A stretch of DNA of 64,000 nucleotides from Marinilactibacillus piezotolerans (GTDB taxonomy: Bacteria; Bacillota; Bacilli; Lactobacillales; Carnobacteriaceae_A), in contig NZ_FWDP01000004.1 in the NCBI RefSeq assembly GCF_900169305.1, forward strand, positions 1,178,001 to 1,242,000, in the 5' to 3' direction. Below are positions 33,979 through 43,212 of this stretch, piece by piece. The notes under the pieces are model-generated. The model saw only the letters and a list, made by a program, of their open reading frames with translations, made no database searches and was not told the origin of the DNA. Numbering within the stretch: the stretch's first letter is position 1; the number at the start of each line of letters is the position of its first letter. The translations under genes and the position numbers were made by a program.

Positions 33979-34021
33979 AAAGAACTGAGAAGCCCGTTTC
34001 CTCTGGTTTTCTCAGTTCTTT
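33979..34021 (+). terminator. glmS terminator
   Basis: 13-bp perfect stem AAAGAACTGAGAA (33979-33991) with TTCTCAGTTCTTT (34009-34021), followed by T-rich sequence. Confidence 0.9.
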
Positions 34022-34106
34022 TTGTTTACTATAAACTTATTAAGCTTTTAACCTCTTAAAGGTTTTATTAATAAAGTTTTTACTTTAACAGTGGAGTGAT
34101 GACATA

Positions 34107-34769
34107 ATGGATATGCAGACATTTACAGAAAAGATAGCGGGCAAAATTAGAACATTGGAGAAAAAATCACTGCTCATCGGTATCTCTGGTCACGGCGCTT
34201 CCGGCAAAACGACATTTGCTGAACAACTCATAGCGGTGTTAGGTGATCAAAACGTTAATTACCTGAATACTGATCCTTATATCATCCTTTCCGATGTTAG
34301 AAAATACACTAATATCGAGTATATGTTTGACCAAAAAAGCCATCAGTATACAATGACCGCCTGCCACCCTAGCGCTCACTTTGTCTCTGCATTAGAAAGA
34401 GATATTCAGATGATCAAGGCTGGATATGATTTACAAACGATTGACGTCCCTTACGCGCCCACAGCTTCAATTTCTTCCAGTAATGCTATTACGATTGTTG
34501 AAGGAATGAGTACAGCCTTTATAAACCCTGATTTATTTGACTTGTCGATTTACTTTTATACAGACGGAGAAACCGAATGGATTCGCAGGAGTACTCGAGA
34601 TACTAAAGAAAGAGATCGCACCTTAAAAGAATTGAATGACTCACATCAAGAAAGACGCATTCAATACAAACTCTTCATGCATCCGTTTCGTGAGCATTTT
34701 GATATTGTCGTAAAATCCTCAGAGCCTTCTTCTAAACTGAAAATAATAGAATCCAATTTCACTATATAG
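34107..34769 (+). CDS. Uridine kinase-like P-loop phosphotransferase
   Basis: A 220-residue protein with a P-loop G-H-G-A-S-G-K-T at 28-35 and an overall layout of the phosphoribulokinase/uridine kinase superfamily ('YLNTDPYI' acceptor region near 52-58, 'ITIVEGMSTAF' near 131-141, 'RRSTRDTKERDRT' lid near 175-187). These proteins phosphorylate small hydroxylated substrates such as nucleosides, pantothenate or glycerate; the substrate here is unknown. GTGGAG ~10 nt before the ATG. Followed after 25 nt by the DUF1697 gene, so the two may form a small operon. Confidence 0.75.
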   Translation: MDMQTFTEKIAGKIRTLEKKSLLIGISGHGASGKTTFAEQLIAVLGDQNVNYLNTDPYIILSDVRKYTNIEYMFDQKSHQYTMTACHPSAHFVSALERDIQMIKAGYDLQTIDVPYAPTASISSSNAITIVEGMSTAFINPDLFDLSIYFYTDGETEWIRRSTRDTKERDRTLKELNDSHQERRIQYKLFMHPFREHFDIVVKSSEPSSKLKIIESNFTI

Positions 34770-34794
34770 ACTTAAATAGTATAGGAGGATGAAT

Positions 34795-35355
34795 ATGATT
34801 TATATTGCATTGTTGAGAGGAATCAATGTGGGTGGTAAAAATAAAATTAAAATGGCAGCGTTACGAGAAGCACTGACAGCACTCGATCTCAAACAGGTCC
34901 AAACTTATATCCAAACCGGGAATATTGTTTTCGAATCAGCTTTAAGTTCCGCTGAGTTGATCCCTTTGATCGAACAGAAACTATCTGCTGCTTTCGATTT
35001 TTCTGCTCAGGTCCTTTTACGGACTGCTCCTGATCTTCAAGCCGTCTATCAGCATATCCCGTTTTCTGATAATGAACTGTCGAAAGCTCAAGAATCTGCA
35101 GTTGGTGAAAGTCTCTATGTCGCTTTTTTGTCCGCCCCTTTATCAGAAGTAGCTGTATTATCCCTGGAGTCATATAAACAAGACAGCGAGGAATATCATG
35201 TAGACGGAGCACACGTCTATTTCCTTTTTTATGAAAGTATCCGCAACTCTAAATCAGCCAATCACCTGCAAAAACTGGATCCCGCTGCAACAATCAGAAA
35301 CTGGAAAACAGTGACGAAGCTTGTCAGCATGACTGAGGAGCCCAACAACAACTGA
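34795..35355 (+). CDS. DUF1697 family protein
   Basis: A 186-residue protein starting MIYIALLRGINVGGKNKIKM, the signature of DUF1697. AGGAGG ends directly at an ATG at 34789 but lies 6 nt from the ATG at 34795, which I therefore choose. Further blocks 'YIQTGNIVFES' and 'ATIRNWKTVTKL' near the C terminus also match the family. Cytoplasmic, no signal or membrane segment. Function unknown in every member I recall. Confidence 0.88.
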   Translation: MIYIALLRGINVGGKNKIKMAALREALTALDLKQVQTYIQTGNIVFESALSSAELIPLIEQKLSAAFDFSAQVLLRTAPDLQAVYQHIPFSDNELSKAQESAVGESLYVAFLSAPLSEVAVLSLESYKQDSEEYHVDGAHVYFLFYESIRNSKSANHLQKLDPAATIRNWKTVTKLVSMTEEPNNN

Positions 35356-35387
35356 ACGAATAATCCAATTTAAAACTCTTAAAACAA

Positions 35388-35432
35388 AAACTCTGCGAGA
35401 ATGTGATTGTTAGCCGCATTCTCGCAGAGTTT
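35388..35432. terminator. Bidirectional terminator
   Basis: Perfect 16-bp stem AAACTCTGCGAGAATG (35388-35403) / CATTCTCGCAGAGTTT (35417-35432) between the convergent DUF1697 and PTS genes, A/T tracts on both sides. Confidence 0.9.
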
Positions 35433-35453
35433 AATTATATAGTTAGATTTATT

Positions 35454-36791
35454 TTAAGCTTCTGTAGGTTGAGTCGCTTGTACTCCGCCTTCTTCAACAG
35501 CTTCGATTCCTTCAGTACCCTCTGTTTCCAGTTGGTACGCTTTCTGATCGACGATTCTGAAGAATGGGTAGTAGACTGCAGCACTCACGCCAATTTGGAA
35601 GACTTGTAAAACAGCTCCTCGCCATCCGCTTAAGAGTAATCCAGAGATAATTGGTGGTGTGGTCCAAGGAATATTGGCACCGTTTGTTAACGGAACTAAG
35701 TTTAAAGCCATTGCTGCATAAGTCATTCCTGCCATAATCAATGGCATCAATAGGAACGGAATAATCAGTACTGGGTTCAATACGATCGGAAGCCCAAAAA
35801 CAAGTGGTTCATTGATATTGAATAGTCCAGGAACCGCTGCTAGTCTTCCCAATGTTTTATATTGTTGTGACTTAGCAAACAACAGAAGACAAATTGCTAG
35901 TCCAAGTGTTGCACCAGCTCCTCCGATTTTTACGAAGTTACCGTAGAATTGAGCATTAATGATATTTGGCAGTTCAGCCCCAGCACTAAATGCTGTTGCG
36001 TTTTCAGCTGTCAGGTTCAACCAGATCGGGTTCATTACTGCACCGACGATGTTTGATCCATGAATCCCAAATGACCATAGCAACCCTTCAAAGATGAAGA
36101 TAATAAAAGTTGTAGGCAATGTACGCGCTAAAGCTAATAACGGCGTTTGCAGAATTTGGAAAATAAATGCGTGTGCCGTTTCAAATGGTGTTAAACTGAA
36201 TCCAATACGGACAAAGTTGAAAAGAACAATGACAATAAATCCAGGTATAAGCGCTGAGAATGATCTTGCTACGTTTGAAGGAACGGATTCTGGTAATCTG
36301 ATGACCCAGCCTTTTTGAATAACCCAGCGATAGATTTCTGTAGAGATAACTGCAGCCAGCATTCCAACGAATAGTCCGCTCGCACTTAAGTTAAGTGTCG
36401 GAATCCCTGTTGCTCCTCCAGCGTCTGCAATAGAAGGTGTTAAAATAAAGAATGAAACTAATGCTAGTAATATTGCTCCAATATCATCTACTTTATAGTA
36501 GTTAGCCAACGATTTGGCTACACCAACCATAACAAACGGTGTCATGATTTCCATGGTCATGTTATAAGGTACCATGAAATAGCTGTTCCAGTCTGCACCC
36601 AGCAATCCTTCCATAAATTCTGGATAACCATTGATCGGTAAATTAGCGAATAACAAGAATACTGAACCAATAATCAATAAAGACATAGCGCCGAAGAACC
36701 CAGCTTTTACAGCAGATAAGTATCTATTTGCGTCTAATTTAAAAGCAATCGGTGATAATACATCAGATAATTTATTTAGTGCTTTTTCCAT
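35454..36791 (-). CDS. PTS lactose/cellobiose-family IIC permease, orphan
   Basis: A 445-residue membrane protein of the Lac/Cel (CelB) family of PTS IIC subunits: ten or so hydrophobic helices, 'GIHGSNIVGAVMNP' and 'GLFNINEPLVFGLPIVLNP' (the sugar-binding and NEP loop of the family). I start it at 36791 (AGAAGG 8 nt upstream); longer readings lack a site. No IIA or IIB gene lies nearby, so it must borrow them from elsewhere, as many cellobiose-family IIC proteins do. A cre-like sequence (ATTAAGCGTTTGCA, 36858-36871) in the upstream region suggests catabolite control. Exact beta-glucoside or chitobiose substrate unknown. Confidence 0.88.
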   Translation of the reverse strand: MEKALNKLSDVLSPIAFKLDANRYLSAVKAGFFGAMSLLIIGSVFLLFANLPINGYPEFMEGLLGADWNSYFMVPYNMTMEIMTPFVMVGVAKSLANYYKVDDIGAILLALVSFFILTPSIADAGGATGIPTLNLSASGLFVGMLAAVISTEIYRWVIQKGWVIRLPESVPSNVARSFSALIPGFIVIVLFNFVRIGFSLTPFETAHAFIFQILQTPLLALARTLPTTFIIFIFEGLLWSFGIHGSNIVGAVMNPIWLNLTAENATAFSAGAELPNIINAQFYGNFVKIGGAGATLGLAICLLLFAKSQQYKTLGRLAAVPGLFNINEPLVFGLPIVLNPVLIIPFLLMPLIMAGMTYAAMALNLVPLTNGANIPWTTPPIISGLLLSGWRGAVLQVFQIGVSAAVYYPFFRIVDQKAYQLETEGTEGIEAVEEGGVQATQPTEA

Positions 36792-37189
36792 AACATAAAC
36801 CTTCTTCCTTCTTTTAAATTGAATGATTGCAACTTTCATCAACCTGGCACGAACACGATTAAGCGTTTGCAAAATTATGTTTTGAAACTATCCCTTTTTT
36901 TGCTCCCCCCCTCTGCTTACCACAAGATCTCTACTCCTAGGAACCTTGCTGTTCAGTTCGAATCTTAGCTGTACTGTCCGTACCGCTTTTGCTGCCGCTC
37001 TGTTCTTTGTAACCCCTTTCATGATTTCATTATATTTCCTCATCCTGATTTTAGCAAGCGTTTTCTTTGTTGTTATATCAGCATTTACAGTGTGTAATCC
37101 ATTACATATGTGTTCTATCAGCATTTCTTTTTTAAAACTTTTTTTGAATATAACTGATATTTCTGCAAAGTTTTATTATGGCTAAACAG
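36792..37189. other. 398-bp region upstream of the PTS gene, no confident gene
   Basis: Contains cre-like sequences on the minus strand (AAAACGCTTGCT near 37060 and the site at 36858-36871) and a purine-rich, relatively GC-rich stretch (about 36900-37020) with a run of seven G at 36903-36909 on the minus strand. Short frames on both strands lack ribosome sites and use codons rare in this window, so I do not call them. The region could be a long 5' leader or a decayed regulator gene. Confidence 0.5.
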
Positions 37190-37190
37190 T

Positions 37191-37219
37191 AAAAGAGACT
37201 CCTTAGTAAAAGAGTCTCT
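37191..37219 (-). terminator. Terminator of the GNAT gene
   Basis: 8-bp stem AGAGACTC/GAGTCTCT (37194-37201, 37212-37219) followed by TTTT on the minus strand. Confidence 0.8.
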
Positions 37220-37228
37220 CTATAGCTT

Positions 37229-37783
37229 TTATCCTTTATTTTTATTTGCTGTCCATTCTTCTTTCAAAATCCCCATTCGGATAGAATCATAGTAGGTCCC
37301 ATTCCAGTAGCGGACTTTTCGCAAGCGGGCTTCCATGGTCATGCCCAGTTTTTCACCTACACGAATCATACGGTGATTACCAGACCAAGTCGTATAGCCT
37401 ACTCGCACTAAATCCAGTGAATCAAATAAGTGTTGGATCCATAATTTTAAGATACGAGTACCATATCCTTTTTCTCGTTGAGGCTGCTCATACAAAAGAA
37501 TGCCCATCTCCAGCCATTTCGAAGGTTCATGCTCCCAGTAATAACTGACTGTTCCTACAATTTGTTGATTGATCAATACGACTTTCATCTGGTCATTTTC
37601 AATCCAGTCACTGCATTTTTCCAGAAACACTTCGTAAGCTAAAGCATGATGTTCATAATAGGGCGCGTCCCATAATTTCCATTCTGGATTTTCTTCTTTA
37701 TAAGCATATGTCCACAACTGCTTCATATCGTCAGCTGTGATATCTCTGATTGTAATCTCTTGATCTTTTAAAAACTCTGACAT
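37229..37783 (-). CDS. GNAT-family N-acetyltransferase
   Basis: A 184-residue protein of the RimJ/RimL-like branch of GNAT acetyltransferases. It has the acetyl-CoA pyrophosphate loop as 'QREKGYGTRILKLWIQHLF' (Q/R-x-x-G-x-G/A) near 98-116, and the family end 'RVGEKLGMTMEARLRKVRYWNGTYYDSIRMGIL'. The start at 37783 has GAGAGG 8 nt upstream; two earlier in-frame ATGs have wrong spacing. The substrate may be a small amine or a protein N terminus. Alone between two terminators. Confidence 0.85.
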   Translation of the reverse strand: MSEFLKDQEITIRDITADDMKQLWTYAYKEENPEWKLWDAPYYEHHALAYEVFLEKCSDWIENDQMKVVLINQQIVGTVSYYWEHEPSKWLEMGILLYEQPQREKGYGTRILKLWIQHLFDSLDLVRVGYTTWSGNHRMIRVGEKLGMTMEARLRKVRYWNGTYYDSIRMGILKEEWTANKNKG

Positions 37784-37973
37784 CTTCATATCCTCTCTGA
37801 TCTTGTACATTTACTTTGTCAGAAAGAATCACTTTTTAGATTAGTGTTTGTTTTCCCCTCTGACACTTTGCTTATCTGCTGATTGTTTTCCATGGCACTC
37901 ATCCCTTTCTATGTACACTCTTTATTCTATCGGTTCAGTGAACAGAACTCAATAACACTGAACAGAAGACATT

Positions 37974-38008
37974 AAAAAGACGTATGCACATTAGCTGTAC
38001 ATACGTCT
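37974..38008 (-). terminator. aspD terminator
   Basis: 9-bp perfect stem AGACGTATG (37979-37987) / CATACGTCT (38000-38008) followed by TTTTTA on the minus strand, just after the aspD stop. Confidence 0.85.
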
Positions 38009-38013
38009 GATAT

Positions 38014-39588
38014 TCATTTCCATGCTTGATACAAACGATCGATCATACTCGTGATTCTATTTCCAATCTCTGTATACGCTTCGGTTGGAAGATTCGCTAA
38101 TGAAACTCGGACCGTCCATTTGCTGGAGCCAAACGCTTCTGACTTCAGCAGCATCAACTGCTCTTCTTCTACCAGTTTTGCGACTAAATCCGTCATTGTC
38201 CAGTTTGCTTGGATATACTCAACAAATACTGAGTTGTATTTCTGGCTCAACCACCATTCAAAATCGATTTCACAGTAATAGGCGGTATTTAGTTCCTTCA
38301 GCGGCAGGGTCATTCCTAAAGAAGCATAAAGCAGTCTCCCTCTTTCCTGACAAATACTGATGACTTCTCTTTTGTATACATTTTCTTTATCCATAAGCGC
38401 GTACAAACTGAACAGGGTCATCATGACTTGCTGTGGTGCTGAAAGCCCCGCCGCATGATTTAATGCAACCGATCTGCTGTCAGCCACTAATCGATCAATG
38501 AACTTAATTTCTTCCGGATCAGAAGTCAGTGTTTCGTATCGATGGTTTAATTGAGCACGTTTATGTTCTGGTAATGCCTTCAGTCGTTCATCAAAAATAT
38601 TTTCTTTGGCGACGGCTATTGTACCGATTCTCCATCCAGTGGCACCAAAATATTTAGAATATGAGTAAATACAAGCTGTATTGTACGGCAGTACGGTAAA
38701 TAATGATGTGAACTGATTTAAAAATGTCCCATATACATCATCAGATAAAATCATTAATTCAGGGTTATCCTGTTCCACTATATCGATCAGCTGGTCAATG
38801 GAATCTCCATAAATGGCATTAGCCGTTGGATTACTCGGATTCACTACAAATACAGCTTTAATCTCAGGATTACGCAGGCGATCCAGTTCTTTTTTCGAGA
38901 ACTGATAACTGGTATGGCCGTCAATATTCATCAGCTCAGAGCGGATGTACTCAACGTTAAATCCATATTCTGGAAGCTCAGGAATTTCCATATAGGGAGC
39001 AAAGGTTGGAATCAGCAGTGCAATCGTATCCCCTTTTTCCAGCAAAGCATTGTTGAATAACGAATTGAATGTGTAAACGATGCCTGCTGTTCCGCCTTCT
39101 ACAGTGAAAATATCAAAAGGGGCGCTTTCAGAATCAAATAACTCATGATGCAGATACTGTTTAATGGGTTCTTCGCAAGCATTCAGTACACGCTCGGGAT
39201 GAGGATAGTTATCACCAATCACGTAATCCAGCATTTCTTTCAGCCATATTTCTCTAGGCATTCCCATTAAATGCGTTCCATTTTCCCAGATCATTTTAAG
39301 CAGCTCTGCTCCTCTTGCTTCTTTAGCAGATAAAAACTGTTCAAATCGTTCTGCACGGCGTCCATCTTCTAGAATCATTCCTGCAATTTGACTATTTGGG
39401 TGATGGATGGTCTCGCTTGTAGCAAATTCTCCCAACAAGAAAAATGCTTCTCTTGGAATAGGGGCTGTCCAGTTCGGATTCCCTCTGCCGGCATTCAAGA
39501 ACGCTTTTGTATTCGGCGTCTGCTGTCTCTGATTTTCCAAGTATAAATTCAATTCAAAAGGACTTAAGCTTTCAAGATCCTGCTTCAA
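38014..39588 (-). CDS. aspD: Aspartate 4-decarboxylase (bifunctional aspartate aminotransferase)
   Basis: A 524-residue PLP enzyme of the bifunctional aspartate aminotransferase/beta-decarboxylase family, converting L-aspartate to L-alanine and CO2. Family blocks: 'LNAGRGNPNW' near the N terminus, 'GNPNWTAPIPREAFF', 'FVVNPSNPTANA', and the PLP lysine in 'YSYSKYFGATGWRIG'. The start is a TTG at 39588 with AGGAG 7 nt upstream; frames extending upstream have no ribosome site and begin with non-homologous residues. In Tetragenococcus the homologous aspD is paired with the aspartate:alanine antiporter aspT to build proton-motive force. No aspT is adjacent here. Confidence 0.92.
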   Translation of the reverse strand: MKQDLESLSPFELNLYLENQRQQTPNTKAFLNAGRGNPNWTAPIPREAFFLLGEFATSETIHHPNSQIAGMILEDGRRAERFEQFLSAKEARGAELLKMIWENGTHLMGMPREIWLKEMLDYVIGDNYPHPERVLNACEEPIKQYLHHELFDSESAPFDIFTVEGGTAGIVYTFNSLFNNALLEKGDTIALLIPTFAPYMEIPELPEYGFNVEYIRSELMNIDGHTSYQFSKKELDRLRNPEIKAVFVVNPSNPTANAIYGDSIDQLIDIVEQDNPELMILSDDVYGTFLNQFTSLFTVLPYNTACIYSYSKYFGATGWRIGTIAVAKENIFDERLKALPEHKRAQLNHRYETLTSDPEEIKFIDRLVADSRSVALNHAAGLSAPQQVMMTLFSLYALMDKENVYKREVISICQERGRLLYASLGMTLPLKELNTAYYCEIDFEWWLSQKYNSVFVEYIQANWTMTDLVAKLVEEEQLMLLKSEAFGSSKWTVRVSLANLPTEAYTEIGNRITSMIDRLYQAWK

Positions 39589-39759
39589 AATTCCACTCCT
39601 AGTATTTTCCTTCTCGTCTTCTTCTGTCGTGATTGAGTATAACAAACAAGCTATGAAAACCCAAATTGAAAAGGCGAATCTATGGGATTCTATACAAATT
39701 TTAATCTTTGATTGGCTTTCTAAGGTTACTCTCACTTAGCCTTTTAAATCATACTTCCC

Positions 39760-39798
39760 AAAAAAACTGCTCGCCTTTATATTGAAAAGTCGAGCAGT
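39760..39798 (-). terminator. S9 peptidase terminator
   Basis: 8-bp stem ACTGCTCG (39766-39773) / CGAGCAGT (39791-39798) followed by seven T on the minus strand. Confidence 0.85.
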
Positions 39799-39815
39799 CT
39801 GGTATTGAATTTCCT

Positions 39816-41786
39816 TTAATGTTTTTCAAACCAGTCTGAGATAGCTTCCATTCTATCCAGACGTAAATTCGGCAAGCCCATTCGAGACAATCCGTGACTA
39901 GATTGCGGGAACGTAATCAATTTAGTATCTACTTTATGTTTTTTCATAGCAATATACATTTGTTCTGCCTGTTCTTGTGGACAGCGCAGATCTTCTTCTC
40001 CATGGATGACCAGCAAGGGGGTCTCAACTTGTTCTGCATATGCCAGCGGAGACATTCTCCATAGCTCTTCCACATTGCTTAAATCATGCTGTAATTGGAA
40101 TTCAACAAAATGCGGTCCAATATCACTCGTACCATAGAAGCTGATCCAGTTAGAAATACAACGTTGAGTTACCGCTGCTTTGAAACGATTTGTATGCCCA
40201 ACGATCCAGTTTGTCATGAAGCCTCCGTAACTTCCCCCAGCAACATACAAGCTGTCTTGGTCAATTTCCGGGTGGTTTTCCAGCACTTGATCTGTTCCCA
40301 GCATTAAATCTTCATAGTCTTTGTTTCCATAGTCACCCAAAATGGATGCGACAAATTTCTGACCATAGCCGTTTCCACCGCGAGGGTTCAGCATAATAAC
40401 GCCATATCCCTGACCAGCCAATTTCTGCATTTCATGAAAAAAGCTTTCTCCGTAACATACTTGCGGACCGCCATGAACATACAAAATTGCCGGATGACTT
40501 TCTTTTGATTCAACTGGCGGTACATACCAGCCTTGGATATCCCAATCATCAGCACCTTTATACCAGAACATTTCCGGTTCAACGATTGTATGCTCAGCCT
40601 CGAATGCAGCATTTGGATTATACAGTGTAGTAATTTCTCCGGATGCCGTATTTAACAATCCGACTTCACTCGGTTTGATGACAGTAGAATACGTAACAGC
40701 CAGCTCACCTTCAGACTCTGTCAGATCTCCACCCGTTAAATGAACTCTTTCATCCACCAGTTTCTCAGGATGACCGCTCTTTGATCCTTTATATACTTGA
40801 AGTTTTCCATGCTCTGTGACAGGGAATAAGTATTCATCATTATTGATCCATTTAACTGGGAACTCCGAAACATTTTGCTGGAAGTCGCCAATAATCGTAT
40901 CGCCTACTTCAGCATCCAAATTTTCTGTCAAGCATACCAACTGGTTCGTTTGAACATCGTATCCATACAATTTAGCTTGTGATACAAAAGCAAACTCAAA
41001 ATCATTTCCAACCAGCAGATAATAGTCTTCCACTTCATTGGCGGCTAAGAAATAGAAGCTCCCTTGAGGAATTTCGCTAGTCAGTAAAGACGTTACTTTT
41101 GTTGCAATCGAATACTTGTAGACACTTCCGCCATACACCCATTCGTCTTCCGGATTCAGCTTATCCCCAAACAGCAGATAGCTTTCATCTTTCGCTACAT
41201 AACTTAATCCAACCGGACGATCTTTTTCTAATATAACTTGATCCTGCTTAGTAGCAATGTCGACTTTTTTGATCTGATAGGTTAAGTCAGACGGCAATAC
41301 TCCGCCGCCATCCATTTTGTACTGAAGTTTTGTGATTACTTTTGGTTCCGGAAGCTTTTTCTCTTTATTCTTTTCTGCATCTTTTTCTGCTTCTTCCGGT
41401 TTTTGAGAGGTTTGATAATAAACACTTGCTCCATTACTTGTCCATTCATAATGATTGATTCCGTTCTTTTCTTCTGTTAATTGAAAAGCCGAACCTCCAG
41501 TTAATGGAATTAAGAACAATTGTGTTTTTTTATCCTTAGTATTGTTGGATAGGTAACCCAGCCACTTTTTGTTTGGCGAAAGACTGATCCCTACATTAGA
41601 TGATCCGCTGTCTCCCCAGTGAACACGTTCTCCAGTCTGCTTGTGAACACTGTAAATAGATGTCTCGTACGTATTTTCTTCTTTGTTCATAGCCGTTTCT
41701 ACAAAAAAGACCAGCTCTCCCCATACGACTGGCTGTGAAACACTCTTCAAATCATACAAACTTTCTTTTGTGATTGTCTTCAACAC
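39816..41786 (-). CDS. S9-family prolyl oligopeptidase / acylaminoacyl-peptidase-like
   Basis: A 656-residue serine peptidase: N-terminal beta-propeller (about 1-390) and C-terminal alpha/beta-hydrolase. The nucleophile is Ser519 in GGSYGG (517-522), with Asp599 in 'HGEEDLRCP' and His631 in 'SSHG' completing the triad. No signal peptide, so cytoplasmic peptide breakdown is likely. Residues ~125-150 carry a lysine/glutamate-rich insertion in the propeller. The start is GTG at 41786 with AGGTGG 6 nt upstream; a TTG one codon later is also possible. Monocistronic, divergent from ldh. Confidence 0.92.
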   Translation of the reverse strand: MLKTITKESLYDLKSVSQPVVWGELVFFVETAMNKEENTYETSIYSVHKQTGERVHWGDSGSSNVGISLSPNKKWLGYLSNNTKDKKTQLFLIPLTGGSAFQLTEEKNGINHYEWTSNGASVYYQTSQKPEEAEKDAEKNKEKKLPEPKVITKLQYKMDGGGVLPSDLTYQIKKVDIATKQDQVILEKDRPVGLSYVAKDESYLLFGDKLNPEDEWVYGGSVYKYSIATKVTSLLTSEIPQGSFYFLAANEVEDYYLLVGNDFEFAFVSQAKLYGYDVQTNQLVCLTENLDAEVGDTIIGDFQQNVSEFPVKWINNDEYLFPVTEHGKLQVYKGSKSGHPEKLVDERVHLTGGDLTESEGELAVTYSTVIKPSEVGLLNTASGEITTLYNPNAAFEAEHTIVEPEMFWYKGADDWDIQGWYVPPVESKESHPAILYVHGGPQVCYGESFFHEMQKLAGQGYGVIMLNPRGGNGYGQKFVASILGDYGNKDYEDLMLGTDQVLENHPEIDQDSLYVAGGSYGGFMTNWIVGHTNRFKAAVTQRCISNWISFYGTSDIGPHFVEFQLQHDLSNVEELWRMSPLAYAEQVETPLLVIHGEEDLRCPQEQAEQMYIAMKKHKVDTKLITFPQSSHGLSRMGLPNLRLDRMEAISDWFEKH

Positions 41787-41988
41787 GAAACTCCACCTTT
41801 AAAAACATAATTAAAATATAACTAATTGAGTTCAGCTACCCTATCCATACATTTGAAAAACTAATATTCAATGTACTAAAGAAGGTGTTAAGCTGAAATT
41901 ATGCATAATTATACTTGAAATATGAGTATTTTATTAAATAACTTAATACAATTCTGCCACTCTCTGACCGTTTAGTCAATAGAGATTA

Positions 41989-42003
41989 TGATAAACATTC
42001 TCA
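41989..42003. promoter_or_regulatory. Possible Fur-family box between the S9 peptidase and ldh
   Basis: TGAGAATGTTTATCA (minus strand) agrees with 12 of 14 defined positions of the 7-1-7 Fur box TGATAATNATTATCA and lies 63 bp upstream of the ldh -35. Suggestive only. Confidence 0.3.
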
Positions 42004-42065
42004 TAATTCAGATTTCCCCTTCATTAGAATTGTTTTTTGATTATTCACAGATATTTTTGTTAAAT

Positions 42066-42096
42066 TTGACTCTTTTTGCTCCATGTGTGATATAAT
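42066..42096 (+). promoter_or_regulatory. ldh promoter
   Basis: TTGACT (42066-42071) and an extended -10 TGATATAAT (hexamer 42091-42096) with a 19-bp spacer, 40 nt before ldh. Confidence 0.75.
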
Positions 42097-42136
42097 GAAC
42101 TTATGAAATTCAACTTATTTAAGGGAGTGTGCAACC

Positions 42137-43111
42137 TTGAAAACTATAAAAGATCAACAAAAAATCATTCTAATCGGCGACGGTGCTGTCGGCTCTAGTT
42201 ATGCCTATTCTCTAATCAATCAGAATATCGGACAAGAGCTTGGCATTATTGATGTTAACCGAGATAAAGCAGAAGGCGACGTTATGGATCTAAGCAGTGC
42301 CTTAGCATTTACGGCACCTAAAAAACTTTACGTGGCAGACTATGCGGACTGCGCGGATGCAGACCTTGTTGTCTACACTGCAGGAGCAAGTCAAAAACCT
42401 GGGGAGACGCGTCTGGATCTGACAGAAAAAAATCTGCGCATTACAAAAAGTGTTGTAGAGAGTGTTATGGCCAGTGGTTTCAACGGAATATTTTTAGTTG
42501 CTACCAATCCTGTAGATATCCTTTCTTACGCTGTTTACAAATGGTCCGGCCTGCCGGCTGAACAAGTGATCGGTACAGGTACTTCTCTGGACAGTGCTCG
42601 GTTCCGCCAAGCAGTAGCCAACTTGCTTGACGTTGATGTACGTAACGTCCATGGCTATATTATTGGTGAACACGGTGATACAGAATTCCCAGTATGGTCA
42701 CATGCAAACGTTGCTGGATTGCAAATCAACGAGTGGGTTGAAAACAATCCGAATACTGATGAACAAGCATTAGTAGATATCTTCTTTTCAGTAAGAGATG
42801 CTGCTTATACGATTATCGAGAAAAAAGGCGCTACCTTCTACGGTATCGGCGTATCTCTAGCACGGATCACTCGCGCAATCCTTAACAATGAACATGCCGT
42901 GCTGCCTTTGTCTGTTTATCTTCAGGGAGAATATGGCGAAGAGGATATTTATATAGGCACACCCGCTGTTATTCACCGCAACGGTATCAAGAGTATTATT
43001 GAAATTCCATTAAACGATTCTGAAAAAGAAAAAATGAAACATTCGGCTAAAACTATTCGTGAGCACTTAGCCGATGTTATTGAGAAAAGTCCTGATTTAG
43101 CTTTTGAATAA
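42137..43111 (+). CDS. ldh: L-lactate dehydrogenase
   Basis: A 324-residue cytoplasmic NAD-dependent enzyme that reduces pyruvate to L-lactate and regenerates NAD+. Rossmann motif '[15 protein letters not shown]' near residues 10-24, substrate-loop arginines in '[13 protein letters not shown]', 'ATNPVDI' and the catalytic histidine in '[13 protein letters not shown]' are present. The start is a TTG at 42137 preceded by AAGGGAG; no in-frame ATG is near. Strong extended promoter upstream and a good terminator downstream, so it is monocistronic and probably highly expressed. Confidence 0.97.
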   Translation: MKTIKDQQKIILIGDGAVGSSYAYSLINQNIGQELGIIDVNRDKAEGDVMDLSSALAFTAPKKLYVADYADCADADLVVYTAGASQKPGETRLDLTEKNLRITKSVVESVMASGFNGIFLVATNPVDILSYAVYKWSGLPAEQVIGTGTSLDSARFRQAVANLLDVDVRNVHGYIIGEHGDTEFPVWSHANVAGLQINEWVENNPNTDEQALVDIFFSVRDAAYTIIEKKGATFYGIGVSLARITRAILNNEHAVLPLSVYLQGEYGEEDIYIGTPAVIHRNGIKSIIEIPLNDSEKEKMKHSAKTIREHLADVIEKSPDLAFE

Positions 43112-43126
43112 AGGGTCTGTCTTAAG

Positions 43127-43154
43127 ACACAAGCTGTTGAGAAACAGCTTGTGT
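43127..43154 (+). terminator. ldh terminator
   Basis: Perfect 12-bp stem ACACAAGCTGTT (43127-43138) / AACAGCTTGTGT (43143-43154) with a 4-nt loop and a T-rich end. Confidence 0.9.
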
Positions 43155-43212
43155 TCTTCTTTCAGTTGAAATTAAAGCGCTTTATATTTTTTAACAATAA
43201 GGACGTGCTTTC

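Noticed and set aside
36888-37185. 78- and 79-codon frames on opposite strands upstream of the PTS gene
   Set aside because: They overlap each other, lack ribosome sites and use codons (AGG, GGG, CTA) rare in neighbouring genes; one is hydrophobic only because its strand is T-rich.
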